Below, in pieces: positions 1 through 10,512 of a stretch of 64,000 nt of DNA; the stretch's first letter is position 1, and the number at the start of each line of letters is the position of its first letter. The translations under genes were made by a program, and so were the position numbers. Under the pieces are notes generated by a model. It ran no database searches, was not told where the DNA came from, and saw nothing but the letters and a program-made list of their open reading frames with translations. Source of the DNA: Bacillus sp. B-jedd (GTDB lineage: Bacteria; Bacillota; Bacilli; Bacillales; Cytobacillaceae); assembly GCF_000821085.1 (NCBI RefSeq), contig NZ_CCXR01000001.1, forward strand, positions 4,408,001-4,472,000, written 5' to 3'.

Positions 1-31
1 CTTCCACCGTAATAAAGGGTGTCTCCCCCAT
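1..31 (-). CDS. dgk: Deoxyguanosine kinase Dgk, N-terminus only (partial)
   Basis: Only the first ten codons lie in the window, on the minus strand, running off the left edge. They read MGETPFITVE and follow a strong ribosome-binding site (AAAGGAGG) at a good distance. B. subtilis Dgk begins with a very similar MNTAPFIAIEG stretch leading into its P-loop, and dgk sits next to yaaH in B. subtilis. The family phosphorylates deoxyguanosine in purine deoxynucleoside salvage. The call rests on ten residues plus synteny, so it is likely but not certain. Confidence 0.6.
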   Translation of the reverse strand, partial: MGETPFITVE

Positions 32-261
32 GGCATGTCCTCCTTTTTCCAGCCCGCAGTTTTTCTATATCCAATGACTAGTTCAAATTATGTAATAAAA
101 AATAAGAAATAAGTAGAATCATGTCGTAATTAGACAAATTGTATTTTACCATATTCCAGTGCCATTCGGATATGGAATATTTAAGGTTATGTAAGCGGTT
201 CAGCTGCTATCCTTGATTTTACAGGATTTAGGGGTAAAAAAATATCGAATGAGAGGGAATG

Positions 262-291
262 AAAAAGAAAAAACTGCCTGGAAAAGGCAGT
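262..291 (-). terminator. Rho-independent terminator of yaaH
   Basis: Read on the minus strand, the stem ACTGCC(T)/(A)GGCAGT with a short loop is followed by a run of T residues. It lies just behind the yaaH stop codon. Confidence 0.75.
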
Positions 292-298
292 CGGGAAT

Positions 299-1591
299 TT
301 ATCTTTGAGCTACCCGCTTCGTTACGTTGAAATTCTCAACGATGAGAAGCCAGTTTTGCGGGAAGGAGAGGCCGAGTTTCCAGTAACTCATTCCTCTTAG
401 TTTCAATTCCTTGATCAAATCGAATTTAGCCTGGATGGATCGGGCGTCTTCAAACCATACCTCATGCTGTTTGCCGCCTTTCGTATACCGGAAAAATGGC
501 GCCTGGGCCTTGGTATCGTATTGGATATTCACGTTATTTTCTGCCGCAAGCCGGATCGCCTGCTGGGGACTGACGGCTTTAGCGACACTTCCTTGGACAA
601 AAGGGAGGGTCCAATCATATCCATATAAGTTTTGGCCCATCATAATTTTGGAGCCCGGCATTTCAGTCAAAGCGTATTCGAGCACCTTTCGGACCGGTCC
701 TATTGGGGATACAGCCTGTGCAGGACCGCCGCTGTAGCCCCACTCGTACGTCATAATGACGACAAAATCGACAATCTCACCGTGGGTCCGGTAATCATGG
801 GCTTCGTACCACTTGCCTTTTTGTGTGGCGCTTGTTTTAGGGGCCAGCGCGGTTGAAATCAGCCAGCCTTCCTGCTTGAACCGGTCTCTTGCTTTCCTGA
901 GAAACCTGTTGTAGGCTTCCCTATCCGCTGGGCGCAAATATTCGAAATCAAAATGAATATCCCTGAATCCGAGCCTTCTTGCGGTTGCGACAATATTATT
1001 GAGGAAGCGGTCCTGGATTGCGATATCATTGAGCAAGATTCGTCCTAGTTCATCGCTGAATTGGTCGTTTTCCTGGTTGGTGATGACCATCATCAAGACA
1101 TTGTTGTTCGCCCGGGCAATCTGGGGGAAGTTGTCGAGAAGAGGCTCCTTGAGAGTTCCATCCCGCTGTGCCTGAAAGCTGAAAGGGGCCAAATAGGTCA
1201 AGTATGGAGCTGCTTCCCGGGCACTTGCCGTCAGGGCGGGTGCGACTGTCCTTCCCCTTGGCTCAACATATGCATTGAAATCCGCATCCCTTTTTGGCCG
1301 GGGTGGGATATAAAGACGGAATCCTACATTGAGAGGCTGGTTTGGCTGAATCCTGTTGATCCTTGCGAGTTCCTGGTAAGTAATCCCGAATCTTTGCGCG
1401 ATTGAATAAAGGGAATCGCCAGCCCTTACAAAGTAGAATCGCCCAACAATCGGGATGACCATGGCCTGGCCGATGACAAGGTCATTCGGGTTGGGCAATT
1501 CATTCGCATCGATAATCGCATTCTCGGTTGTTCCGTAACGGCGGGCAATAGATGAGACGGTTTCCCCGCGCTCCACCACATGGATTTGCAT
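299..1591 (-). CDS. yaaH: Spore cortex-lytic glucosaminidase SleL/YaaH (two LysM domains + GH18)
   Basis: This 430-residue protein has two LysM peptidoglycan-binding domains (about residues 2-47 and 51-96) followed by a glycoside hydrolase 18 domain (about 115-430). The GH18 signature DIHFDFE is complete, with D211, D215 and the catalytic acid E217. The family (SleL/YaaH) is an N-acetylglucosaminidase that degrades spore cortex fragments during germination. There is no signal peptide, as is usual for coat-associated SleL. The ATG follows a strong RBS (AGGGAGGTAAGAAGG). A sigma-E-like -10 (CATAGAAT, 1637-1630 on the minus strand) lies 39 nt upstream, but no clear -35 partner was found. The gene diverges from tadA. 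B. subtilis has yaaI between the two; it is missing here. Confidence 0.93.
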   Translation of the reverse strand: MQIHVVERGETVSSIARRYGTTENAIIDANELPNPNDLVIGQAMVIPIVGRFYFVRAGDSLYSIAQRFGITYQELARINRIQPNQPLNVGFRLYIPPRPKRDADFNAYVEPRGRTVAPALTASAREAAPYLTYLAPFSFQAQRDGTLKEPLLDNFPQIARANNNVLMMVITNQENDQFSDELGRILLNDIAIQDRFLNNIVATARRLGFRDIHFDFEYLRPADREAYNRFLRKARDRFKQEGWLISTALAPKTSATQKGKWYEAHDYRTHGEIVDFVVIMTYEWGYSGGPAQAVSPIGPVRKVLEYALTEMPGSKIMMGQNLYGYDWTLPFVQGSVAKAVSPQQAIRLAAENNVNIQYDTKAQAPFFRYTKGGKQHEVWFEDARSIQAKFDLIKELKLRGMSYWKLGLSFPQNWLLIVENFNVTKRVAQR

Positions 1592-1638
1592 GTCCTTCTT
1601 ACCTCCCTGCGAAAAATAACGCTACAACCATTCTATGA

Positions 1639-2262
<624 letters not shown>

Positions 2263-2268
2263 AGGCCA

Positions 2269-2297
2269 TTGATTTTTCAGGCAAAAGTCTGTATACT
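2269..2297 (+). promoter_or_regulatory. Sigma-A promoter of scr (SRP RNA)
   Basis: TTGATT (2269-2274), a 17-nt spacer and TATACT (2292-2297) lie between the tadA stop and the SRP RNA. A small GGCGCT...AGCGCC hairpin (about 2303-2318) follows in the 5' precursor region. Confidence 0.7.
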
Positions 2298-2340
2298 GAA
2301 AAGGCGCTATAAAAGCGCCCAAACAATTGGTTTCAATTTT

Positions 2341-2606
2341 GCCGTGCTAGACGGGGAGGTAGCGGTGCCCTGTACCCGCAATCCGCTCCAGCGGGGTTGA
2401 ATTCCTTCCTTAGGCTGGCACTCTGTAGGGCTGCCTCAAGTAAGTAGTGTTGACGTCTGGGTCCTGCGCAATGGGATTCCATGAACCATGTCAGGTCCGG
2501 AAGGAAGCAGCATTAAGTGGACGCTCCCATGTGCCGCAGGGTAGCCTGGGCCGAGCTAACTGCTTGAGTAACGCTTATGGATGCCAGTCGACGGAAGGTG
2601 CACGGC
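2341..2606 (+). ncRNA. scr: Signal recognition particle RNA (small cytoplasmic RNA, scRNA)
   Basis: About 266 nt, the long Bacillus form with an Alu domain. The ends GCCGTGC (2341-2347) and GCACGGC (2600-2606) pair. The interior holds the diagnostic SRP loop, with ACCATGTCAGGTCCGG followed by GGAAGCAGCATTAAG, and the conserved GGGCCGAGCTAACTGCTT segment. It forms the SRP with Ffh and HBsu for co-translational membrane targeting. Its position between tadA and dnaX is the same as in B. subtilis. Exact mature ends depend on RNase III processing and are estimated from the closing stem. Confidence 0.95.
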
Positions 2607-2624
2607 AGTTAAATTTACAAATAG

Positions 2625-2652
2625 ACCCATCCTCAGGGATGGGTTTTTTGCA
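2625..2652 (+). terminator. Terminator after scr
   Basis: Stem ACCCATCC/GGATGGGT with a tight loop, followed by six T residues. Confidence 0.9.
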
Positions 2653-2753
2653 TGCAAAAAAGACCATACGGCCAGGTGGGAATTGAGTTTTTTAGGCAGG
2701 GAAAGACGCAGTTTTTCTAAAGGTTTGCGTTATACTTTGTTATGAAGATAAGG

Positions 2754-2759
2754 TATAAT
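2754..2759 (+). promoter_or_regulatory. Candidate -10 element of the dnaX-ebfC-recR operon
   Basis: A perfect TATAAT stands 70 nt upstream of the dnaX start. No good -35 hexamer was seen at 16-18 nt, so the call is weak. Confidence 0.35.
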
Positions 2760-2829
2760 AGACAAATGGGGAAGTTTGCCTTTCATTAGGCGCGGCAGCC
2801 ACGAAATTAGAGGAAGGGGGCAATTGCCA

Positions 2830-4521
2830 GTGGCCTATCAAGCATTATACAGAGTCTGGCGACCACAGCAATTCAGTGATGTCGTAGGACAGGAACATAT
2901 CACCCAGACATTGCAGAATGCCCTGGTGCAGCAAAAGATTACCCACGCTTACCTTTTTTCGGGCCCTCGCGGAACCGGGAAAACAACTGCGGCCAAAATC
3001 CTCGCTAAAGCAGTCAACTGCGAACATGCTCCTGTGGCGGAGCCGTGCAATGAGTGCAGCGCCTGCCGCGGGATTACTGACGGGTCGATTCAGGATGTCA
3101 TCGAAATCGATGCCGCCTCAAACAATGGTGTTGATGAAATCAGGGACATCCGTGACAAAGTTAAATATGCCCCAAGCTCTGTTAAATATAAAGTTTATAT
3201 TATCGATGAAGTGCATATGCTTTCAACCGGTGCCTTTAATGCCCTCCTCAAAACGCTTGAGGAGCCGCCGAGGCATGTGATGTTTATATTGGCGACTACG
3301 GAACCGCATAAAATCCCGCTGACGATTGTTTCAAGGTGCCAGCGGTTCGATTTTAAGCGGATCACCTCCCAGGCGATTATGGGAAGGATGAAGCTGATTG
3401 CCGATGAGACGGGGGCCTCGTATGACCCAGCCGCATTGCCAATTATCGCGAGAGCGGCCGAGGGTGGAATGAGGGACGCACTTAGTCTGCTTGACCAGGC
3501 GATTTCCTTCAGCCATGAACGTGTAACGGTGGATGACGCCCTGACTGTCACAGGTTCGGTTTCTCAGGGATTCCTTCATGAATTGGGGGAAGCCATCAGT
3601 GAAAAGGACGTGGCAAAAGGGTTGGATGCCTTGAATGAGCTTCTTTTTCACGGAAAGGACCCGTCCCGTTTTATAGAAGATTTTATTTTATTTTTCCGTG
3701 ATATGCTTTTATATAAAACAGCTCCTACCCTTGAAGAGTCACTGGAAAGGGTTACCGTAGATGAAAGGTTCAGGGCGCTTGCCGATGAGTTTTCAACAGC
3801 GCGGATTTATGATTTAATCGAGATGCTGAACAAAACCCAGCAGGAGATGCGCTGGACTACCCATCCGAGAATATTCCTTGAGGTGGCCATCGTCAAGCTA
3901 TGCCAGCTTGATTCTAAAGATTCTCCGGGTGAACCGGCGGATTCAGGCCAGGTATCGCTCCTGCTAAATAGGATAGAAAAGCTTGAGGCTGAATTAAAAG
4001 AATTGAGGAACCAGGGAGTTTCACCAGCGGGCGAACCTGCGGCAACCCAGCAAAAGCCAGCTGCAAGGTCTTCAAGGAAAGGGTTCCAGGCGCCAGCAGG
4101 GAAAATCAATGAAGTTCTCAAACAAGCAACGAAGGCGGATCTCACCCTGCTAAAAAGCAATTGGGGAGAAATGCTCCGTAAATTGATGAAGTCCCACGCA
4201 GCTCTTTTAAATGAAGCGGAGCCGGTTGCTTCATCGACCGGCGCGTTTGTTCTAAAATTTAAACACGAAATCCATTGCCAGATGGCGATGGATAATCCGA
4301 AATTTAAAGAAGCGGTAACTGAGGGCTTAAGGGATCTGACAGGCAGGACATTTTCTGTCCTTGGCGTTCCTGAAGATCAATGGCTGGCCATTCGGGAAAA
4401 CTTCCTTTCGAACCATCAGGTTGAAGGTGGAGAAGAAGCTGAATCGAAGAAAGAAGAAGATGTAATCGTGGATGAAGCCAGTAAATTATTCGGCGGCACC
4501 CTGATAGAAGTAATCGATTGA
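2830..4521 (+). CDS. dnaX: DNA polymerase III subunit gamma/tau
   Basis: Clamp-loader ATPase that assembles the sliding clamp on primed DNA and tethers polymerase. The 563-residue product has a Walker A motif GPRGTGKT at residues 45-52, a zinc module (CEHAPVAEPCNECSAC), the DEVH-type Walker B and the sensor motif SRCQRF, then a low-complexity linker and the tau domain. The start is a GTG at 2830 behind a purine-rich RBS (AGAGGAAGGGGG). It matches the B. subtilis start (YQALYRV...). An earlier in-frame ATG at 2776 would add 18 unsupported residues. First gene of a conserved dnaX-ebfC-recR cluster. Confidence 0.97.
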   Translation: MAYQALYRVWRPQQFSDVVGQEHITQTLQNALVQQKITHAYLFSGPRGTGKTTAAKILAKAVNCEHAPVAEPCNECSACRGITDGSIQDVIEIDAASNNGVDEIRDIRDKVKYAPSSVKYKVYIIDEVHMLSTGAFNALLKTLEEPPRHVMFILATTEPHKIPLTIVSRCQRFDFKRITSQAIMGRMKLIADETGASYDPAALPIIARAAEGGMRDALSLLDQAISFSHERVTVDDALTVTGSVSQGFLHELGEAISEKDVAKGLDALNELLFHGKDPSRFIEDFILFFRDMLLYKTAPTLEESLERVTVDERFRALADEFSTARIYDLIEMLNKTQQEMRWTTHPRIFLEVAIVKLCQLDSKDSPGEPADSGQVSLLLNRIEKLEAELKELRNQGVSPAGEPAATQQKPAARSSRKGFQAPAGKINEVLKQATKADLTLLKSNWGEMLRKLMKSHAALLNEAEPVASSTGAFVLKFKHEIHCQMAMDNPKFKEAVTEGLRDLTGRTFSVLGVPEDQWLAIRENFLSNHQVEGGEEAESKKEEDVIVDEASKLFGGTLIEVID

Positions 4522-4539
4522 ATTGGAGGATGAATTGTT

Positions 4540-4881
4540 ATGAAACGTAAAATGCCAGGTATGGGCGGAATGGGTAATATGCAAGGTATGATGAAACAAA
4601 TGCAAAAAATGCAAAAGCAAATGGAAGAAGCGCAGGACAAACTGGGTGAAACCACCGTTGAGGGAACAGCCGGAGGCGGCATGGTCACAGTTGTTGTAAC
4701 TGGCCATAAAAAAGTGGTTGATATTAAAATCGACCCGGAAGCGGTTGATCCGGAAGATGTGGAAATGCTTCAAGACACCATTCTAGCAGCGTTTAACGAT
4801 GCATTGGACAAGGCGGATAAATTATCGGAGTCCACAATGGGGCAGTTTACTAAAGGAATGAACCTTCCGGGCTTGTTCTAG
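4540..4881 (+). CDS. yaaK: Nucleoid-associated protein EbfC/YaaK (YbaB family)
   Basis: A 113-residue YbaB/EbfC-family DNA-binding protein. It has a methionine/glutamine-rich N-terminal helix (residues 10-35), the family core with TAGGGMVTV, and the conserved C-terminus [14 protein letters not shown]. The family binds DNA as a dimer and is almost always encoded between dnaX and recR, as here. A GGAGG lies 10 nt upstream of the ATG. The N-terminus has a few extra Met/Gly residues compared with B. subtilis. Confidence 0.93.
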   Translation: MKRKMPGMGGMGNMQGMMKQMQKMQKQMEEAQDKLGETTVEGTAGGGMVTVVVTGHKKVVDIKIDPEAVDPEDVEMLQDTILAAFNDALDKADKLSESTMGQFTKGMNLPGLF

Positions 4882-4892
4882 GAGGAGAAAAT

Positions 4893-5489
4893 ATGCATTA
4901 TCCCGAACCGATATCAAAGCTAATCGACAGCTTTATGAAATTGCCGGGGATCGGCCCAAAAACGGCCGCTCGACTGGCTTTTTTCGTTCTTAGCATGAAA
5001 GAGGACACCGTCCTTGATTTTGCCAAAGCGCTTGTAAATGCAAAGAGGAATTTAAGTTATTGTTCCATTTGCGGGCATATAACTGACCAGGATCCGTGCT
5101 ATATTTGCCAGGATGAGCGGCGTGATAAAAGCCTCATCTGTGTCGTCCAGGATCCGAAAGATGTCATAGCCATGGAAAAAATGAAGGAATTCAATGGGTT
5201 GTACCATGTCCTTCATGGGGCTATATCGCCAATGGATGGAATCGGTCCTGAAGATATCAATATTCCGGACCTGCTGAAGCGTCTTCAGGACGAAACGGTT
5301 CAGGAAGTCATTCTCGCGACAAATCCGAACATAGAAGGCGAAGCGACAGCCATGTATATTTCCAGGCTGTTGAAGCCGTCAGGCATCAAGATCACCAGGA
5401 TAGCCCACGGCCTTCCTGTTGGAGGCGACCTCGAGTATGCGGATGAAGTGACACTTTCAAAAGCTCTCGAAGGCAGGCGTGAACTCTAA
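4893..5489 (+). CDS. recR: Recombination mediator RecR
   Basis: RecR acts with RecO and RecF to load RecA at gaps. The 198-residue protein shows the helix-hairpin-helix [15 protein letters not shown] (17-31), the four-cysteine zinc finger C57-x2-C60...C69-x2-C72, and a Toprim domain (about 80-175). The start follows GGAGGAGAAAAT, 11 nt after the yaaK stop, so the two are co-translated. Confidence 0.97.
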   Translation: MHYPEPISKLIDSFMKLPGIGPKTAARLAFFVLSMKEDTVLDFAKALVNAKRNLSYCSICGHITDQDPCYICQDERRDKSLICVVQDPKDVIAMEKMKEFNGLYHVLHGAISPMDGIGPEDINIPDLLKRLQDETVQEVILATNPNIEGEATAMYISRLLKPSGIKITRIAHGLPVGGDLEYADEVTLSKALEGRREL

Positions 5490-5512
5490 AGGATGGATGG
5501 AGGGTAAGACAG

Positions 5513-5731
5513 ATGTTTTTTCGGCGGAAAGGCCGGCTACGCAATGAATTTGATGAAAAGTTTCTTGATATTTTGGAAATAGTGAAGAGTGACCGGCAAC
5601 AACAGAAAACCCTTCTTGATAAATCCTTTGATCCTTCCGAGGAAGTGATTTGCCAGGCAAAACTTGCCGAAGCAAAATACTTTTTTCTATTAAAAGAAGC
5701 GAAACACCGCAAAATCTCCATAAAACGTTGA
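5513..5731 (+). CDS. yaaL: YaaL family protein (DUF2508)
   Basis: A 72-residue charged helical protein whose sequence pattern (LR.EFDEK near the start, AEAKYFF.LKEA near the end) matches B. subtilis YaaL. Function is unknown. It sits between recR and bofA as in B. subtilis, behind a GGAGGGTAAGA RBS, probably in the same transcript as recR. Confidence 0.85.
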   Translation: MFFRRKGRLRNEFDEKFLDILEIVKSDRQQQKTLLDKSFDPSEEVICQAKLAEAKYFFLLKEAKHRKISIKR

Positions 5732-5736
5732 TTCCT

Positions 5737-5810
5737 AAACTCCCCGTTCTTTTCAGGGGAACTTGTACATATGTTTTTAATACAAGTTCCCGGGAAAGGG
5801 GGAGTTTTTG
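5737..5810 (+). promoter_or_regulatory. Two-step hairpin between yaaL and bofA, covering the bofA RBS
   Basis: An outer stem AAACTCCCC (5737-5745) / GGGGAGTTT (5799-5807) encloses an inner stem GGGAACTTGTA / TACAAGTTCCC (5757-5767 / 5781-5791). The outer 3' arm is the bofA RBS and is followed by a short T run. It may act as a weak terminator of recR-yaaL, an RBS-blocking structure, or both. Confidence 0.65.
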
Positions 5811-5811
5811 C

Positions 5812-6078
5812 TTGAATCCGGTTTATGTTATATCCATAATAGGCGGGCTGATCGTCGTCCTGTTGGTGGCAGGAGCACCGATGAAAACAGGAAGGCTGTT
5901 GGGCCAAGCTGCCATCAAACTCGTCATTGGAGCAGTGCTGTTATTCCTTTTAAATACGCTGGGCAATCATTATGGGATTCATATTCCCATTAATCTATTT
6001 ACAACAGTGGTATCCGGATTCCTTGGGGTGCCTGGGTTGGCTGCCCTTGTAGCGGTTGATTTGTTTGTCATGGGATAG
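5812..6078 (+). CDS. bofA: Pro-sigma-K processing inhibitor BofA
   Basis: An 88-residue membrane protein with two hydrophobic segments (about residues 3-23 and 32-50) and the conserved C-terminal region IHIPINLFTTVVSGFLGVPG. In sporulation BofA sits in the mother-cell-derived outer forespore membrane and, with SpoIVFA, holds back the SpoIVFB protease that activates sigma-K. The start is a TTG at 5812 with RBS AAAGGGGGAG, matching the B. subtilis length of 87 residues. The RBS lies in the stem of a large predicted hairpin. Confidence 0.88.
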   Translation: MNPVYVISIIGGLIVVLLVAGAPMKTGRLLGQAAIKLVIGAVLLFLLNTLGNHYGIHIPINLFTTVVSGFLGVPGLAALVAVDLFVMG

Positions 6079-6190
6079 GGCTGGCCGAGTGCTGTTATAG
6101 AGAAAAGAAAAAATGGATTCCTAATTGAGATGATTACACTAACTAATGAAAAGCTTGAACAATTGATTAGTTAACCTAAATTTCTTTCAA

Positions 6191-6226
6191 AAAAGAGATC
6201 CATTCGAAAGCGTGGATTTCTTTTTA
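6191..6226 (+). terminator. Terminator after bofA
   Basis: Stem AAGAGATCCA / TGGATTTCTT followed by a T run, ahead of the rRNA promoters. Confidence 0.75.
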
Positions 6227-6281
6227 TGTTTTACACTTAAATGGCTGGTTAACTTTCCTTACATAAAATTTTTAAAAGGGG

Positions 6282-6310
6282 TTGACCAAATCCTAAAGAG
6301 GCTGTATTAT
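6282..6310 (+). promoter_or_regulatory. rRNA promoter P1 (first locus)
   Basis: TTGACC (6282-6287), 17-nt spacer, TATTAT (6305-6310), about 230 nt upstream of 16S. Confidence 0.6.
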
Positions 6311-6356
6311 ATTAAAAGTCGCTGCTAAAACAGCGAAATGATGACGAAAAAAGTTA

Positions 6357-6385
6357 TTGACTTTATCGTTGTGAAATGTTATTCT
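6357..6385 (+). promoter_or_regulatory. rRNA promoter P2 (first locus)
   Basis: TTGACT (6357-6362), 17-nt spacer, TATTCT (6380-6385). Tandem promoters are normal for Bacillus rrn operons. Confidence 0.6.
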
Positions 6386-6440
6386 AATATGGTCGTCTTT
6401 GAACGGCATGCTTAGGCGTTGAGTCGCCCAAGAGGATATA

Positions 6441-8294
<1,854 letters not shown>

Positions 8295-8355
8295 GGTTAA
8301 GTTAGAAAGGGCGCACGGTGGATGCCTTGGCACTAGGAGCCGATGAAGGACGGGA
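8295..8355 (+). pseudogene. 23S rRNA, 5' remnant of about 61 nt (rest missing)
   Basis: GGTTAAGTTAGAAAGGGCGCACGGTGGATGCCTTGGCACTAGGAGCCGATGAAGGACGGGA-type sequence is the canonical 23S 5' end. It breaks off after GACGGGA, where the next bases (ATGAACCTC) no longer match 23S, and the 5S gene begins 20 nt later. About 2.85 kb of 23S is absent. This is either a real deletion or an assembly join across rRNA repeats. Confidence 0.9.
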
Positions 8356-8375
8356 ATGAACCTCAAACCAAATAG

Positions 8376-8492
<117 letters not shown>

Positions 8493-8497
8493 ACTCG

Positions 8498-8527
8498 AAG
8501 GCAACCCGAAAGGGTTGTCTTTTTTGG
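8498..8527 (+). terminator. rRNA operon terminator
   Basis: Stem AAGGCAACCC / GGGTTGTCTT with a GAAA loop, followed by T residues. Confidence 0.9.
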
Positions 8528-8542
8528 TGTTTAAAGAACCCC

Positions 8543-8608
8543 CCAAGGCAATTTGTTGAATCGAACTTTATTCCGCCTCTCCAACGAACCGCTGGAACGG
8601 TGCCTTGG
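8543..8608 (+). other. Inverted repeat between 5S and csfB
   Basis: CCAAGGCA (8543-8550) pairs with TGCCTTGG (8601-8608), with a smaller inner stem around 8572-8600. No gene is seen in 8528-8749. Confidence 0.5.
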
Positions 8609-8749
8609 CTTCAAAAGTATTTCAGGGTAGACATACACCGTTTTGAGTTTTGAGTCATAGACTAGGAGGGGTGGGTGCGAAGAGATTATTCGGAATTTTG
8701 TATACAGATTTTGAGTTGTGGGAAGACTAGGGGTATGGAGGTGGGAGGA

Positions 8750-8953
8750 GTGGGTGTTAAGCCAGTAACCGACGTGTGTGGGGAGTTGTGTGTTGTTTGC
8801 GAGGAACGGAAAATGAGGGGAATACACTTGTATACTTCTTTTATTTGTATGGAATGCGAAAGGGATATGGTTTCCACGGAAACAAATGATCCGAGATACA
8901 TTTATTTTCTGAAACGGCTGAAAAAAGTGGCTGTTCCAGGCATCTATTCATGA
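8750..8953 (+). CDS. csfB: Anti-sigma-G factor Gin (CsfB)
   Basis: Gin/CsfB is a small zinc protein made under sigma-F in the forespore that blocks premature sigma-G activity and later antagonises sigma-E. The predicted 67 residues contain two CxxC knuckles (C14-V-V-C17 and C-M-E-C) around the signature RGIHLYTSFIC, and end in a YS tail as in the B. subtilis protein (64 aa). The GTG at 8750 has GGAGG 8 nt upstream and gives the right length. In-frame GTG 8675, also behind AGGAGG, or ATG 8735 would add 25 or 5 residues. The next B. subtilis genes, xpaC and yaaN, are absent. Confidence 0.85.
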   Translation: MGVKPVTDVCGELCVVCEERKMRGIHLYTSFICMECERDMVSTETNDPRYIYFLKRLKKVAVPGIYS

Positions 8954-8981
8954 AAAGTCCGATAAGGGCTTTATTTTTTTG
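8953..8981 (+). terminator. Terminator after csfB
   Basis: Stem AAAGTCC / GGGCTTT with a GATAA loop followed by seven T residues, immediately behind the csfB stop. Confidence 0.75.
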
Positions 8982-9048
8982 CCTAAAATGCCAAGAGCCT
9001 GGGCTATTCTGATAAAATGGATAAGACTCTTTCTTTTGGGGAGAAAAA

Positions 9049-10482
9049 ATGAAGCATACACGGATTCCTTTATACGATGCATTATTGAACCATTCAGAAC
9101 AAAACCCAATATCCTTTCACGTTCCAGGGCATAAAAATGGAACGGTACTGGACAAAAATATTGGCGTCCATTTTGCGCATATTATGAAATTGGATGCTAC
9201 AGAACTGTCGGGTCTTGATGACTTGCATGCGCCTGAGGGGCCGATTGCAGAAGCAGAAGAACTTCTCGCTGACCTTTATAAAACAAAGCAAAGTTTTTTC
9301 CTTGTCAATGGCTCTACAGTAGGAAACTTGGCGATGATATTGGCAGCAGGTTGGCAAGGGGGGCGTTTTCTTGTCCAGCGGAACTGCCATAAGTCGATTG
9401 TCAATGCAATGCGGTTAGCGAAGGCAGAGCCTGTTTTCATAGAACCTGAATATAATGGTGAGTGGAAGGTGGCAGGCGGACTGGCTCCGGCTGCTGTTAA
9501 AGAGGCCATTTCGGCCTATCCAGATGCAAGGGGTCTTATACTTACATATCCCAATTATTATGGGATGGCAGATTCAATAGAAGAAATCATTCAAATAGCC
9601 CAAAGCAAAGGAATTCCTGTTCTGGTGGATGAAGCTCATGGCGCCCATTTCATTGCCGGCCAGCCTTTTCCATCATCTGCGGCAGTGCTGGGTGCGGATA
9701 TTGTCGTCCAGTCTGCCCATAAAACATTGCCTGCCATGACAATGGGGTCATTCCTCCACTTCAATAGCAAGCTGATTGATCTCGATCGCTTGAAAGACTT
9801 TTTACAAATCCTGCAGTCCAGCAGCCCGTCTTACCCCATTATGGCTTCACTGGATACCGCAAGAAGTTATATGGGTACCTTTTGCAAAAAGGATCTCGAT
9901 TTTCTTATCCAACAAATCAGCTGTTTTCGAAGTGCGCTGGCTAAAATTCCCCAAATCCGTGTTCTAAAGTATAAAGGATTCGGGGACCCATTGAAGGTGA
10001 CGATCCAATCAGCGACCAGCCTGAATGGCTATGAGCTGCAACAGCTGATGGAGAGGGAGGGTATCTATACCGAACTGGCGGATCCAAATAATGTTCTATT
10101 TGTTCTCCCGCTCCTTAAAGAGGGCATGCCCTATCAATTTAGTGAAACTGTAGAAAGAATGGCTGCTGTGTTGAATCATTATCCTGTAGTTGAACCCTCC
10201 GTTTCAATTTCCTCTTCAGGGGGAAGGTGTACAAAGCTGTCGGTTTCCTATCTGGAGATGGAGCGGCTACATCTAGAGTGGATAAGGGTTGAAAAGGCAG
10301 AGGGATTCATAGCGGCTGAAACGATTATTCCGTATCCACCAGGAATACCGCTTGTCTTAAAAGGAGAACTAATTACAGCCGAACTTGCTGAAAGCCTAGA
10401 AAGACTAATAAGCTCAGGTGCCCGGTTTCAAGGAGGAGAGCGGCTGAAATACGGAGAAGTTCTCATATTTAAAAAGGCCTGA
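9049..10482 (+). CDS. yaaO: Orn/Lys/Arg decarboxylase-family PLP enzyme YaaO
   Basis: A 477-residue fold-type I PLP enzyme of the Orn/Lys/Arg decarboxylase major-domain family. The N-terminal region has SFHVPGHKNG. The cofactor-binding part includes the VDEAHGAH segment with the PLP-contacting Asp, and SAHKTLPAMTMG carries the Schiff-base lysine. The C-terminal domain is also present. It is shorter than the 700-residue inducible E. coli decarboxylases, as usual for the Bacillus SpeA/YaaO type. The substrate cannot be told from sequence. RBS GGGGAGAAAA precedes the ATG. It lies directly upstream of tmk as in B. subtilis. Confidence 0.88.
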   Translation: MKHTRIPLYDALLNHSEQNPISFHVPGHKNGTVLDKNIGVHFAHIMKLDATELSGLDDLHAPEGPIAEAEELLADLYKTKQSFFLVNGSTVGNLAMILAAGWQGGRFLVQRNCHKSIVNAMRLAKAEPVFIEPEYNGEWKVAGGLAPAAVKEAISAYPDARGLILTYPNYYGMADSIEEIIQIAQSKGIPVLVDEAHGAHFIAGQPFPSSAAVLGADIVVQSAHKTLPAMTMGSFLHFNSKLIDLDRLKDFLQILQSSSPSYPIMASLDTARSYMGTFCKKDLDFLIQQISCFRSALAKIPQIRVLKYKGFGDPLKVTIQSATSLNGYELQQLMEREGIYTELADPNNVLFVLPLLKEGMPYQFSETVERMAAVLNHYPVVEPSVSISSSGGRCTKLSVSYLEMERLHLEWIRVEKAEGFIAAETIIPYPPGIPLVLKGELITAELAESLERLISSGARFQGGERLKYGEVLIFKKA

Positions 10483-10512
10483 TGGCTTCGAAGAGATTTT
10501 ATGGAGGTAATT

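Noticed and set aside
2447..2686. Open frame inside the SRP RNA
   Set aside because: It lies wholly within scr and its terminator; the RNA explains the sequence.
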